Positions 30,056 through 38,699 of a stretch of 64,000 bases of DNA are shown here, piece after piece. The notes beneath the pieces were generated by a model. The model made no database searches. It was not told the DNA's origin and saw only the letters and a list, made by a program, of their open reading frames with translations. This DNA comes from an uncultured Kushneria sp. (GTDB lineage Bacteria > Pseudomonadota > Gammaproteobacteria > Pseudomonadales > Halomonadaceae), in the NCBI RefSeq assembly GCF_947497025.1, contig NZ_CANMFC010000008.1:62001-126000 (forward strand), in the 5' to 3' direction. Positions within the stretch are counted from its first letter, which is position 1. Each line of letters begins with the position of its first letter. The translations under genes were made by a program, and so were the position numbers.

Positions 30056-30151
30056 ATGAGCTGGTCCACCCCCGAAGTCAACGAAATCAGTGCTGGTATG
30101 GAAGCCAGTGTTTATCTGCCTGCCGAGATTGAAATCGACATTGAAGAGTGA
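30056..30151 (+). CDS. pqqA: PQQ precursor peptide PqqA (31 aa)
   Basis: The ribosomally made substrate from which pyrroloquinoline quinone is carved. It starts MSWSTPEVNEI and carries the essential E16-x3-Y20 pair (MEASVYLPAE), whose side chains PqqE cross-links. Position first in a complete pqqBCDE operon and a strong ribosome binding site (AAGGAG, 6 bases before the ATG) support it. It is unusually long at the C-terminus: after Tyr the usual PAEF-like end is replaced by PAEIEIDIEE, making the tail strongly acidic. The next gene, pqqB, starts at or just before its stop codon. Confidence 0.9.
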   Translation: MSWSTPEVNEISAGMEASVYLPAEIEIDIEE

Positions 30152-30170
30152 CAACAACAGGGCGCGGCGT

Positions 30171-31070
30171 TTGCGCGTTCGCGTACTGGGGGCGGCCGCC
30201 GGTGGCGGCCTGCCTCAATGGAACTGCCGCTGCGGCGTATGCCGTCTGGCTCGCACCGAACCCCGGCGTGTTGTCCCCCGGACACAGTCCTCGATTGCCG
30301 TTTCCGTCGATGGCGAACACTGGGCGCTGATCAACTGCGCGCCGGAAGTGCTCGCCCAGCTACAGCGTGAGCCGGCGCTTCAGCCCAGAGGCGATGATCG
30401 TCATACGCCGATCCAGTCGATTCTGGTCACCAATGGTGACGTCGATCACGTAGCGGGGCTTTTAAGCCTGCGCGAACGCTCTCCGTTTCGACTGTATGCC
30501 ACGCCCGAGATTCATGGCGTGCTGCGTGATAATCCGATTTTCAATGTGCTTGCCCCGGACTGCGTCCAGCGGTGTGATGTCGCACTCGACAGTCGCATCG
30601 AGCTGCTGCCGGGGCTCATGGCTACCGTTTTCGCCGTGCCCGGCAAGACCGCGCTCTATCTGGAAGGGGATCAGGTGGATATCGGTGCCGAGGGCGAGTC
30701 CACCGTGGGGGTCGAGTTCGAGCTGGATGGTCAGAGACTGTATTACATCCCCGGCTGCGCCACGGTCACGCCGCGTCTGGCTGACCGGCTCTACGGCGCT
30801 GCGGCGCTGCTCTTTGATGGCACCCTGTGGCGCGATGACGAAATGCTCCGTGCCGGTGTCGGCCACAAGACCGGTCAGCGCATGGGGCACATGTCGATGT
30901 CAGGAGAGGCGGGCAGCATGAAGGCGCTGTCCGGCGTTGCCATCGACCGACGCATCTTTATTCACATCAACAACACCAACCCCGTTTTGATCGAGGACAG
31001 TCCCGAGCGGCGCGAGGCCGAAGACGCTGGTTGGGAGATCGCCTTTGACGGCATGGAGATCACACCGTGA
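30171..31070 (+). CDS. pqqB: PQQ biosynthesis protein PqqB
   Basis: A protein of about 299 residues with a metallo-beta-lactamase-like fold. It is reported to hydroxylate the tyrosine-derived part during PQQ synthesis. The N-terminal LGAAAGGGLPQWNCRCGVC with its three-cysteine zinc site is diagnostic, as are NGDVDHVAGLLSLRE and the ending GMEITP. No ATG is available at the start. TTG at 30171 gives MRVRVLGAAAGGG, which aligns exactly with other PqqB proteins and has AGGG 8 bases upstream; TTG at 30141, overlapping pqqA, is the alternative. Its stop overlaps the GTG of pqqC. Confidence 0.9.
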   Translation: MRVRVLGAAAGGGLPQWNCRCGVCRLARTEPRRVVPRTQSSIAVSVDGEHWALINCAPEVLAQLQREPALQPRGDDRHTPIQSILVTNGDVDHVAGLLSLRERSPFRLYATPEIHGVLRDNPIFNVLAPDCVQRCDVALDSRIELLPGLMATVFAVPGKTALYLEGDQVDIGAEGESTVGVEFELDGQRLYYIPGCATVTPRLADRLYGAAALLFDGTLWRDDEMLRAGVGHKTGQRMGHMSMSGEAGSMKALSGVAIDRRIFIHINNTNPVLIEDSPERREAEDAGWEIAFDGMEITP

Positions 31071-31849
31071 GTTCGCACCAGGCACCGTTGACTGAAGTGA
31101 CCGAGCCGATAAATGCCGAGGCGCTGGAAGCGCGTCTGCGCGAGATTGGTGAGGCACGCTATCACCATCGCCATCCGTTTCAGCTCGCTCTGCAGGGGGG
31201 CGCGCTCGATCGCTGTCAGGTGCGCGCCTGGGCGCTCAATCGCTATTACTATCAGGCCATGATCCCCATCAAGGATGCTACCCTGATGGCGCGCCTTGAT
31301 GACCCGGACTGGCGCCGCGAGTGGCGCAGCCGACTGGTTGATCACGACGGTGAGGCGCCCGGTGAGGGCGGTATCGAGCGCTGGCTGAAGCTCACCGACG
31401 GGCTGGGGCTCGAGCGCGAGATGGTGCGCTCGACCCGGTTGATTCTGCCCGCAACACGCTTTGCCGTTGAGGCCTACACGCATTTCGTGCGCGATCGCAC
31501 GCTGCTGGAAGCCGTTGCCTCCTCGTTGACCGAGCTGTTCTCGCCAAAGGTGATCGGCACGCGTGTGTCGGGCATGCTCGAGCACTACGATTTTGTCTCC
31601 GAAGAGACGCTGGACTATTTCCGGCCCCGCCTGACCCAGGCGCCCCACGATGCCGAACGGGCGCTGGCCTATGTGCGCGAGCACGCCCTGCGCGCCGATC
31701 AACAGCAGGCCGTGCTGGAGGCGCTGGTGTTCAAGTGCGACGTGCTCTGGACCATGCTGGATGCGCTACAGCACGCCTATGTGGAAGGTCATCGGCCCCC
31801 GGGCGCCTGGGATGGTAAAAGCGCTCTGGTTGCAGGAGCCACGCCTTGA
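31067..31849 (+). CDS. pqqC: Pyrroloquinoline-quinone synthase PqqC
   Basis: A 260-residue cofactor-free oxidase that carries out the final ring closure and eight-electron oxidation to PQQ. Family blocks: RYHHRHPFQLALQGGALDRCQVRAWALNRYYYQAMIPIKDA, then SSLTELFSPKVIGTRVSGMLEHYDF. The helical histidines of the active site are present. The start is GTG, overlapping the pqqB stop (GTGA), with GGAG 7 bases upstream. Its own stop overlaps the TTG of pqqD, so the products are translated in a chain. Confidence 0.95.
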   Translation: MSSHQAPLTEVTEPINAEALEARLREIGEARYHHRHPFQLALQGGALDRCQVRAWALNRYYYQAMIPIKDATLMARLDDPDWRREWRSRLVDHDGEAPGEGGIERWLKLTDGLGLEREMVRSTRLILPATRFAVEAYTHFVRDRTLLEAVASSLTELFSPKVIGTRVSGMLEHYDFVSEETLDYFRPRLTQAPHDAERALAYVREHALRADQQQAVLEALVFKCDVLWTMLDALQHAYVEGHRPPGAWDGKSALVAGATP

Positions 31850-32133
31850 GCAAAACGCTTGACGATAACGCCGTGGTACGTTTGCCGCGCGGCGTACGCA
31901 TGCGAGAGGATGCCGCTCGCGGCGGCTGGGTACTGCTGGCACCGGAGCGCATCTTCCAGCTTGATGCGATCGCGCATGCGATCATGACCCACGTTGACGG
32001 TGAGCGCTCCGTGTCGCAGATCGTCGATGGGCTGGTTGTTGATTATGATGCCGAGCGCGACCGGATTCGCCATGACGTGCTGGCCCTGTTTCATGCCCTG
32101 ATCGATCGTGGCGTGCTGGAGGTAATCTCATGA
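31846..32133 (+). CDS. pqqD: PQQ peptide chaperone PqqD
   Basis: A 95-residue protein of the RiPP recognition element family that holds PqqA and presents it to Pqq[36 protein letters not shown] and the [35 protein letters not shown] end match the family closely. The start codon is TTG in a TTGA overlap with pqqC, with GCAGGAG 7 bases upstream. Its stop overlaps the ATG of pqqE. Confidence 0.94.
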   Translation: MSKTLDDNAVVRLPRGVRMREDAARGGWVLLAPERIFQLDAIAHAIMTHVDGERSVSQIVDGLVVDYDAERDRIRHDVLALFHALIDRGVLEVIS

Positions 32134-33251
32134 ACGATATGCCGCGAGCCGAAACTACCGTTGCCCCGCCCATGGGGCTGCTGGCCGAGCTGACCCATCG
32201 CTGTCCGCTGCAGTGTCCCTATTGCTCCAACCCGGTCGAACTCGAGCGTCGCAGTGATGAGCTGGATACTGCCGGCTGGCAGCGTGTGCTGCGCGAAGCG
32301 GCGGCACTGGGCGTGTTGCAGGTGCATCTCTCCGGCGGCGAGCCGGCGGCCCGGCCGGATCTGGTCGATCTGGTCGAAACCTGTGCCCGGGAAGGGCTCT
32401 ATTCCAATCTGATTACCGCTGGCGTCAGCATCACATCGGAGCGGCTGGCGGCGCTGGAGGCCGCCGGGCTGGATCACGTGCAGCTCTCCTTTCAGGGCGC
32501 CGATGATGTTGTCACCGAGCATGTTTCCGGGATGCGCGGGGCGTTCGATAAAAAGTGCGCCTTTGCCGGTGAGGTGAGGGCGCGAGGGCTGCCCCTGACG
32601 CTCAACGTGGTGCTGCATCGGGCCAATATCCATCAGATCGATGACTTTATCGAGCTGGCGCTCAGGCTTGGCGCCGAGCGTCTGGAGCTGGCGCATGCCC
32701 AGTATTACGGCTGGGCACTGCGCAATCGCGGGGCGCTGATGCCGAAAAGGGCGGAGGTGATGACCGCGCTGAGAACGGTCGAGGCCGCCCAAAGACGGTT
32801 GAAGGGGCGTCTGGCGATCGATTCGGTCGTACCGGACTATTACGCCCATTTTCCCAAGCCCTGCATGAACGGCTGGGGACAGCAAACGATCAACGTCACC
32901 CCCTCGGGTCTGGGACTGCCGTGTCACGCAGCGCAAACGATCCCGGGGCTCGAGTTCTGGAACGTTCGCGAGCACGGCCTGGCGGACATCTGGTACCACT
33001 CGCCAGCGTTCAATGCCTTTCGTGGGACCGACTTTCTGCCCGAGACGTGTCAGAGCTGTGATCGACTCGACATCGATCATGGCGGCTGTCGCTGTCAGGC
33101 ACTGATGATGACCGGTGACGCTCGCCAGATGGATCCGGTATGCCAGCACTCGCCCTGGCATGAGGAGATACAGACGCTGACGCTGGAAGAATCCGGTCGC
33201 GACGAGCCCTTCGCCTATCGACGCTTTGCGAAACACACACGGCCCGCCTGA
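32130..33251 (+). CDS. pqqE: PqqA peptide cyclase PqqE (radical SAM)
   Basis: A 373-residue radical-SAM enzyme that joins the Glu and Tyr side chains of PqqA. The [4Fe-4S] site is C25-P-L-Q-C29-P-Y-C32. The C-terminal SPASM region holds further cluster cysteines ([32 protein letters not shown]). The ATG follows GGAGGT and overlaps pqqD. The operon ends here; no pqqF protease and no PQQ-dependent dehydrogenase gene lies in the window. Confidence 0.95.
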   Translation: MNDMPRAETTVAPPMGLLAELTHRCPLQCPYCSNPVELERRSDELDTAGWQRVLREAAALGVLQVHLSGGEPAARPDLVDLVETCAREGLYSNLITAGVSITSERLAALEAAGLDHVQLSFQGADDVVTEHVSGMRGAFDKKCAFAGEVRARGLPLTLNVVLHRANIHQIDDFIELALRLGAERLELAHAQYYGWALRNRGALMPKRAEVMTALRTVEAAQRRLKGRLAIDSVVPDYYAHFPKPCMNGWGQQTINVTPSGLGLPCHAAQTIPGLEFWNVREHGLADIWYHSPAFNAFRGTDFLPETCQSCDRLDIDHGGCRCQALMMTGDARQMDPVCQHSPWHEEIQTLTLEESGRDEPFAYRRFAKHTRPA

Positions 33252-33364
33252 GTGACGCTGACGTGGGCAATTGACATGAGAAACAGGATGCAGATGCTTG
33301 ACACGGGGTGGCCTGATAAACTTGGGTAACGCCCCGTATCACCTGAGCCTTCATCTCAAACCCC

Positions 33365-34249
33365 ATGACCCAGTCCGGTGATCTTCACAGCCCGACCCCC
33401 GAGGCTGCCCCTGCCGTCATGGTTGGCGGTGAGCCGCTGCATGAGATGCCGGAGGATCTTTATATTCCGCCGGAGGCGCTGCGTGTCTTTCTGGAAACCT
33501 TCGAGGGGCCGCTGGATCTGTTGCTGTATCTGATTCGGCGTCAGAATCTCGACATTCTGGCCGTCAACGTGGCGGCCGTCACCCGTCAGTACATCGAATA
33601 TGTCGAGCTCATGAAGGTCAGCGGTATCGACCTGGCTGCCGAGTATCTGCTGATGGCCGCCATGCTGGCCGAGATCAAGTCGCGTACGCTGCTGCCGCGT
33701 CCGCCCCGTGCCAGCGAGGAGGATGACGAGGAAGATCCAACGGCGGCGCTTGTACGGCGCCTGCAGGAGTACGAGCAGATCAAGCTGGCCGCCCAGGCCA
33801 TCGATGAATTGCCGCGTCAGGGGCGTGACTGGTATCAGGCCGAGGCCGGCCTTCCGGCGCTACAGCCTCGCGTGCAACATCCCGACGTCGAGCTTTCAGA
33901 GCTTCTGGGCGCCCTGTCGGCCCTGATGCAGCGGGCCGATTTCAGGCAGGAGCATCAGATCACCCGTGAGGTGCTCTCGACCCGCGAGCGGATGATGGCC
34001 ATTCTTGAGCGCATCAACGAGGAACAGTTCACCGCGTTCGAAGCGCTCTTTGATCCTGAAGAAGGCAAGGCCGGGGTCGTGGTGACCTTCATGGCCATTC
34101 TGGAACTGAGCAAGGAGCGATTGATCGAAATCGTACAGAACGCGCCGCTGTCGCCCATTCACGTGCGTGGTCGGGTACAGCAGCCCGACAGCGAGGAGGA
34201 TGCCCTCGAGCAGCCCTTCGAGACGGATGAGCAGGTGGGAATGTCATGA
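33365..34249 (+). CDS. scpA: Segregation and condensation protein A
   Basis: A 294-residue kleisin subunit of the SMC-ScpAB chromosome-condensation complex. FEGPLDLLLYLIRRQNLDIL and the block EYLLMAAMLAEIKSRTLLP are diagnostic, and the C-terminal winged-helix segment (TFMAILELSKERLIEIVQ) is present. The linker EEDDEEDP and the C-terminal tail are acidic. Its stop overlaps the ATG of scpB (ATGA). Confidence 0.94.
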   Translation: MTQSGDLHSPTPEAAPAVMVGGEPLHEMPEDLYIPPEALRVFLETFEGPLDLLLYLIRRQNLDILAVNVAAVTRQYIEYVELMKVSGIDLAAEYLLMAAMLAEIKSRTLLPRPPRASEEDDEEDPTAALVRRLQEYEQIKLAAQAIDELPRQGRDWYQAEAGLPALQPRVQHPDVELSELLGALSALMQRADFRQEHQITREVLSTRERMMAILERINEEQFTAFEALFDPEEGKAGVVVTFMAILELSKERLIEIVQNAPLSPIHVRGRVQQPDSEEDALEQPFETDEQVGMS

Positions 34250-35214
34250 CGCCGCCGCTGGATCATATTCTCGAAGGGGTGCTGCTGGCCGCCGGCGAGC
34301 CGCTGACGCTGGAAAGACTGGAAGCCGTCTTTGATGAGCATGAACGCCCCGGTCGTCGGGCGCTGCGTGAGGCGCTGACCACGCTGGACGCGCGGCTGAC
34401 AGAGAGTGCCCTGGTCCTTGAGGAGACGGCATCGGGGTTTCGCCTTCGCGTGCGCGATGGGCTTTCCCCCTGGGTGTCACGACTCTGGGATGAGCGCCCG
34501 CAGCGCTATTCGCGCGCCCTGCTGGAGACGCTGGCCCTGATTGCCTATCGTCAACCGGTCACGCGCGCCGATATCGAGGACGTGCGAGGGGTCTCGGTCA
34601 GTGCCTCGATCATGCGTACCCTGATCGAGCGCGGTTGGGTGCGAGTGGTCGGGCATCGTGATGTGCCCGGGCGCCCGGCGGTTTACGCCACCACCAGAGG
34701 CTTTCTCGACGATTTCGGACTGCGTACGCTGGATGCCCTGCCGCCGATCAGTGCGGTGAAAGAAGGCGAAACCGTTGACTGGCTCGAACAGCTCACGCCC
34801 AATGCACGGACGCCAGCCTCGGTAGACACATCAGATGCCTCGATGAGTGCCACGGAAGCGTTGTCAGCCAATGAAGACGACACTGACGGCAACGAGACCG
34901 ATAGTGCAGAGGCGGGCAGTGATGATAGTGAAGAGGCTGACAGTGGCGATAGTGCCAGCGCCGGCACTGTCAACGAAGACGCTGCCGAGAACGGCAGCAG
35001 CTATACCGAGGATGCGCTGACCGACTCGCCCGCAGGCGAGCAGGCGCCATCCGAACGCTCGTCGATTGAGACGCCGATGCTTTCACGTCAGAGCCCGAGT
35101 CTTGATGATATCGGTCAACGACTGGCCGAGCGGCTGCGCGACAGGGCAGACCGCGACGGCCCGGATGCTGGGCCCGATGAGAAATCGACGCAAACCAGTT
35201 ACCCAGAAGATTGA
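34246..35214 (+). CDS. scpB: Segregation and condensation protein B, with acidic tail
   Basis: A 322-residue winged-helix partner of ScpA. The folded part (about 1-185) has [17 protein letters not shown], the central [24 protein letters not shown] and [14 protein letters not shown]. After that comes a low-complexity tail of about 130 residues rich in Asp, Glu, Ser and Ala, giving a protein much longer than the roughly 200-residue E. coli-type ScpB. Many proteobacterial ScpB have some tail; this one is strongly acidic. Followed by rluB after 8 bp. Confidence 0.93.
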   Translation: MTPPLDHILEGVLLAAGEPLTLERLEAVFDEHERPGRRALREALTTLDARLTESALVLEETASGFRLRVRDGLSPWVSRLWDERPQRYSRALLETLALIAYRQPVTRADIEDVRGVSVSASIMRTLIERGWVRVVGHRDVPGRPAVYATTRGFLDDFGLRTLDALPPISAVKEGETVDWLEQLTPNARTPASVDTSDASMSATEALSANEDDTDGNETDSAEAGSDDSEEADSGDSASAGTVNEDAAENGSSYTEDALTDSPAGEQAPSERSSIETPMLSRQSPSLDDIGQRLAERLRDRADRDGPDAGPDEKSTQTSYPED

Positions 35215-35222
35215 GACTTCGC

Positions 35223-36344
35223 ATGAACACTGAAAAGCTGCAAAAAGTACTGGCCCGTGCCGGGCTGGGATCACGGCGCGAAATGGAAGCCGCCATCGGC
35301 GCCGGACGCATCAACGTCAATGGTGAAACGGCCAAACTGGGTGATCGCATCTCCGAGGATGCCCGGGTGACCGTGGATGGCCGTCCGGTCACGCTGAAGT
35401 CGAGTGAGGCATCGTCGCGTCGCGTCATCATGTACAACAAGCCGGAGGGGGAGCTTTGTACGCGTCGCGACCCGGAAGGTCGTCGCACCGTGTTCGAGCA
35501 CCTGCCGCGCCTGTCCGGCGAGCGCTGGATCGCCATCGGTCGACTGGACATCAATACCAGCGGTCTGCTGCTGTTTACCACCGATGGAGAACTGGCCAAT
35601 CGCCTGATGCATCCTTCGATGCAGATCGAGCGCGAGTATGCCGTGCGGGTCATGGGCGATGTGACCATGGAACATGTTCGTGCCATGGTCGATGGCGTGA
35701 TGCTCGAAGACGGGCCGGCACGTTTTACCGATGTTCAGGAGTTCGGTGGGGAAGGCATCAATACCTGGTTCCATGTGGTCATCATGGAAGGACGCAACCG
35801 GGAAGTGCGCAGGCTCTGGGAATCCCAGGGGCTGACGGTCAGCCGGCTCAAGCGGGTTCGTTACGGCAGCGTCTTTCTGGACAAGCGTGCGCGGGCTGGT
35901 GAGTGGACCGAGCTGACCCAGCAGGAGGTTGACGACCTCTCCGAGCTTGCCGGACTTGAAAAGCGCAAGGTACCGGCGCTGACACCCGATGAGAAAAATC
36001 GCTGGAACCGCGACAAGAACAAGCGTCGTCCCGTACGCGGCGTCAAGTCGCCGGAAGCGGCGCGCAGCGATACTCAGGAAAGCACGCCTCGTCGCCAGGA
36101 CGGTACGCCCCAGCGTCAGGAAAGCGCGCCCCGCCGCAGCGAACGTCGTGATGAAGTGCGGCCGATGTCGTCCCGCGAGAAGCGCAATGAGAAGCGCAGC
36201 GACCTTGGGAACTGGAGCTCTACCGCCCCGACGAGCAACCGCCGCTCGGCGGGCAAGAGTGACAAGGGCCAGGAGCGTCGCGGCAGCGGCCAGAAGGGAA
36301 ATACGGGAGCGCCGCAGGGTCGAAAGGGCAGCGGGCGTCGTTAA
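35223..36344 (+). CDS. rluB: 23S rRNA pseudouridine(2605) synthase RluB, with basic tail
   Basis: A 373-residue enzyme that makes pseudouridine at position 2605 of 23S rRNA. An S4 RNA-binding domain (about 1-60: [18 protein letters not shown]) is followed by the synthase domain with the catalytic Asp in [13 protein letters not shown] (D109) and [15 protein letters not shown]. The last 115 residues are a low-complexity tail of Arg, Lys, Gln, Ser and Gly, probably an RNA-binding extension. ATG at 35223 was chosen; a TTG 12 bases upstream, touching the scpB stop, is possible. Confidence 0.93.
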   Translation: MNTEKLQKVLARAGLGSRREMEAAIGAGRINVNGETAKLGDRISEDARVTVDGRPVTLKSSEASSRRVIMYNKPEGELCTRRDPEGRRTVFEHLPRLSGERWIAIGRLDINTSGLLLFTTDGELANRLMHPSMQIEREYAVRVMGDVTMEHVRAMVDGVMLEDGPARFTDVQEFGGEGINTWFHVVIMEGRNREVRRLWESQGLTVSRLKRVRYGSVFLDKRARAGEWTELTQQEVDDLSELAGLEKRKVPALTPDEKNRWNRDKNKRRPVRGVKSPEAARSDTQESTPRRQDGTPQRQESAPRRSERRDEVRPMSSREKRNEKRSDLGNWSSTAPTSNRRSAGKSDKGQERRGSGQKGNTGAPQGRKGSGRR

Positions 36345-36367
36345 CGCAAAGGGTATGCAATAGGCGC

Positions 36368-36396
36368 TTGCATCGCGAATGCTTTCAAAGTAGTAT
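36368..36396 (+). promoter_or_regulatory. Promoter of the tRNA-Lys cluster
   Basis: TTGCAT (36368-36373), a 17-base spacer and TAGTAT (36391-36396) make a good sigma-70 promoter. It is followed by a GC-rich discriminator (GCGCCC), as is common for stringently controlled tRNA promoters. The first tRNA begins 15 bases after the -10 box. Confidence 0.75.
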
Positions 36397-36411
36397 TTGC
36401 GCCCGTCGAGC

Positions 36412-36486
36412 GGGTCGTTAGCTCAGTGGTAGAGCAGTTGGCTTTTAACCAATTGGTCGTAGGTTCGAATCCTACACGACCCACCA
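36412..36486 (+). tRNA. tRNA-Lys (UUU), copy 1
   Basis: A complete 75-base tRNA including an encoded CCA end. The acceptor arms GGGTCGT/ACGACCC pair perfectly, the D-arm GCTCAGTGGTAGAGC and TPsiC arm GGTTCGAATCC are intact. The anticodon loop CTTTTAA has anticodon TTT at 36444-36446. Confidence 0.97.
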
Positions 36487-36532
36487 TTTCGACAAAAATA
36501 ATGGCATGTTTGTGATTGTCGGCAGAATTGTC

Positions 36533-36607
36533 GGGTCGTTAGCTCAGTGGTAGAGCAGTTGGCTTTTAACCAATTGGTCGTAGGTTCGAATCCTACACGA
36601 CCCACCA
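36533..36607 (+). tRNA. tRNA-Lys (UUU), copy 2
   Basis: Identical in all 75 bases to copy 1, with encoded CCA. It is separated from copy 1 by a 46-base spacer of different sequence from the next spacer. Confidence 0.97.
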
Positions 36608-36653
36608 CAAGCATTGTCATTGTTTTGAGCCTCATATTGGCTGCCTGATTTTA

Positions 36654-36728
36654 GGGTCGTTAGCTCAGTGGTAGAGCAGTTGGCTTTTAACCAATTGGTC
36701 GTAGGTTCGAATCCTACACGACCCACCA
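36654..36728 (+). tRNA. tRNA-Lys (UUU), copy 3
   Basis: Identical to copies 1 and 2 and again preceded by a 46-base spacer. A strong terminator follows 6 bases after the CCA end, so the three are one transcription unit. Confidence 0.97.
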
Positions 36729-36734
36729 GTTTTG

Positions 36735-36772
36735 AAAACGCCTCATTCCTTTGCGGGGATGAGGCGTTTTTT
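36735..36772 (+). terminator. Terminator of the tRNA-Lys cluster
   Basis: AAAACGCCTCAT (36735-36746) pairs perfectly with ATGAGGCGTTTT (36759-36770) and is followed by more T. It may also serve the convergent bepA gene. Confidence 0.9.
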
Positions 36773-36803
36773 ATGGGTCGGCGATCAAGCTCGGCCCGTC
36801 GAG

Positions 36804-38255
36804 CTAGCGAAATTTCTCCAGCGTCTCCCGGTATTGTTTGAAGTCCTTTCGCCGCTCCCGAATGCGGCTGGTCAGGGCGTAATCACCGTTTTGCTGGGAC
36901 GCCTTCTCCGCCAGCGTCAGCTGTTCCAGTCCGCCGTCGATATCGCCCTTGAGCTGGAGCTGTTCGGCCAGCGCCAGATGACCCCAGTCGTCGCGATTGC
37001 TGCGCCCGGCCGCTTCACTGAGCAGATTCCAGACATCCGGATCCTCGGCGTGTGTGTCGGCCAGCGTTCGCAGGCTGCGAAAGGCCGTCGCCGGGTTAAT
37101 GCCCAGCTGGGCCTCGGCCTGAATGATCTGCGCCGGATAGTAGTCGGGCGTCAGGCGTAAAATACGTTCGCAGCGACGAATGGCGTCTTCGCGGCGGCCA
37201 GCATCGAGTGCGGCATCGGCGGCGCTGGCCGGCAGTGTCAGTACATCCGGCGCCTCGCGGGCAAGCTGATCAAACGCTGCCAGCGCCTGATCGGTGCGCT
37301 GGTTAACGCTGTCATTCAGGGCATCGAGATAGCGCAGGGCAATCGGGTGAGCGTGGTCCTGCTCAAGCCGGGTGCGAACGAACTCCGGGTCGCTCATGTT
37401 CATTGCCAGCATGGCGCGGGCTCGGATCAGGTCATACTCCGGGCCCGGGTCGCTGATCTTGCCGGTCTGGTATTGCTGGGCCAGGCTGGTGGTGTTGCTC
37501 AGCCGTGAGTCGGTCATGGGGTGGGTGAGCAAGAATTCGGGCGGGGTATTGCCCTGCATGCTCGACAGCCGCTGCATGGTGGCAAACATGCGCGGCATGG
37601 CCATGGGGTCCATCCTGGAGCGCGCCATGGCCTGCAGGCCTACCCGGTCGGCTTCCTGCTCATAGCGGCGCGAATAGCTCAGCTGGTTCTGCATGGCGGC
37701 GGCCTGGGTGCCTGCCATGGTGGCGACGCCCAGGTTGCCACCGCCGCCGGCGGCAAGCACCATGCCGGCCAGCATGGCCGCCATGGTAGGCAGCTGGGTG
37801 CGTTCATTGCGCGCCATTTCACGGGCAAAGTGATGCTGGGACAGATGGCCCATTTCATGGGCAAGGACCGAGGCAAACGCGTCCTGGTCGGGGGCGTAGG
37901 CAAACAGCCCCGTATTGATGCCAATGACCCCACCGGGAACGGCAAAGGCGTTCAGCGTTCGGCTCGAGACCAGCGTGACAATGGGGGTGACATCATCAAG
38001 CTGGCTATTGGGCAAAAGCCGCGCCACCAGTGAGTTGAGGTAGTCCTGCGTGATGGGGTCGCGCCATTGCCCCACGTGGGCACGAAACTCGCGCAGCCAG
38101 GCCCGTCCGAGGCGAAACTCTTCCTGACTGCTGTAGCTTCCGGTCGCGTCTCCCAGCGAGGGGAGCTGACCGGCCGGTGATGTCACCGATGAGGTGGCCG
38201 TGCCAAGCAGCAGGGCAGCTGTAATAATGCATCGAAAACGCGTATGCCTTGACAT
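36804..38255 (-). CDS. bepA: Beta-barrel assembly-enhancing protease BepA (M48)
   Basis: A 483-residue periplasmic metalloprotease/chaperone that guards outer-membrane protein assembly. A signal peptide (about 1-30) precedes the M48 domain, with the zinc motif HEMGH at about 131-135 and the third ligand in EQEADRVG near 197. HPMTDSRLS follows, and the C-terminal half is made of TPR repeats. The start ATG at 38255 gives a normal signal peptide; a longer frame to 38315 does not. It is divergent from the tusA-like gene, as in Pseudomonas. Confidence 0.92.
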   Translation of the reverse strand: MSRHTRFRCIITAALLLGTATSSVTSPAGQLPSLGDATGSYSSQEEFRLGRAWLREFRAHVGQWRDPITQDYLNSLVARLLPNSQLDDVTPIVTLVSSRTLNAFAVPGGVIGINTGLFAYAPDQDAFASVLAHEMGHLSQHHFAREMARNERTQLPTMAAMLAGMVLAAGGGGNLGVATMAGTQAAAMQNQLSYSRRYEQEADRVGLQAMARSRMDPMAMPRMFATMQRLSSMQGNTPPEFLLTHPMTDSRLSNTTSLAQQYQTGKISDPGPEYDLIRARAMLAMNMSDPEFVRTRLEQDHAHPIALRYLDALNDSVNQRTDQALAAFDQLAREAPDVLTLPASAADAALDAGRREDAIRRCERILRLTPDYYPAQIIQAEAQLGINPATAFRSLRTLADTHAEDPDVWNLLSEAAGRSNRDDWGHLALAEQLQLKGDIDGGLEQLTLAEKASQQNGDYALTSRIRERRKDFKQYRETLEKFR

Positions 38256-38389
38256 GACATGCTTACCGGATGGCGATGGAGACATGAAAGGGCAGAAGTG
38301 ACTGCCTGTTTGCAACAGGCAGCAATGGTTGCCGGTTGCATCAAGTTGCCTTTAAATCGTGCCGATTACAACCAGCAGAGGAGCCAGTG

Positions 38390-38656
38390 GTGTTGGAAAA
38401 TCTTGATGACATCAAGCAGATGGAGCAGGCCGCCGATCAGATACTGGATGCCCGCGGGCTTGACTGTCCCATGCCGCTCTTGAAAGCACGTCAGGCGCTG
38501 GCTGCATTGAATGAGGGACAGCATCTGCACGTCATCTGTACAGACCCCGGCTCATGGCGTGATTTTGAAAGCTTCGTGGTGCATACGGCACATCAGCTTG
38601 CTGCACGCCGACATGATGATGACACCTGGCACTACGTATTGATCAAGGGATGCTGA
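38390..38656 (+). CDS. TusA-family sulfur carrier protein
   Basis: An 88-residue member of the TusA/SirA/YedF family. The signature LDARGLDCPMPLLKARQAL has the sulfur-accepting C26 in a CPMP motif. The start is GTG (38390), 6 bases after GAGGAG; another GTG directly before it and a TTG after it are alternatives. In Pseudomonas aeruginosa the homologue in the same place, next to bepA, is PA1006, linked to molybdenum cofactor and nitrate respiration. The role here is inferred from that position. Confidence 0.85.
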   Translation: MLENLDDIKQMEQAADQILDARGLDCPMPLLKARQALAALNEGQHLHVICTDPGSWRDFESFVVHTAHQLAARRHDDDTWHYVLIKGC

Positions 38657-38699
38657 TGCCTGCGCCCGCTGGATGGACCCTTATGGTGACAATAACCTG

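Noticed and set aside
36423-36726. Minus-strand frames reading RVGFEPTTNWLKANCSTTEL repeatedly
   Set aside because: They are the antisense of the tRNA-Lys copies. This is a well-known false protein in databases.
36412-36728. Three evenly spaced identical repeats as a CRISPR-like array
   Set aside because: Each repeat is a complete tRNA-Lys with CCA; repeat length and structure do not fit CRISPR.
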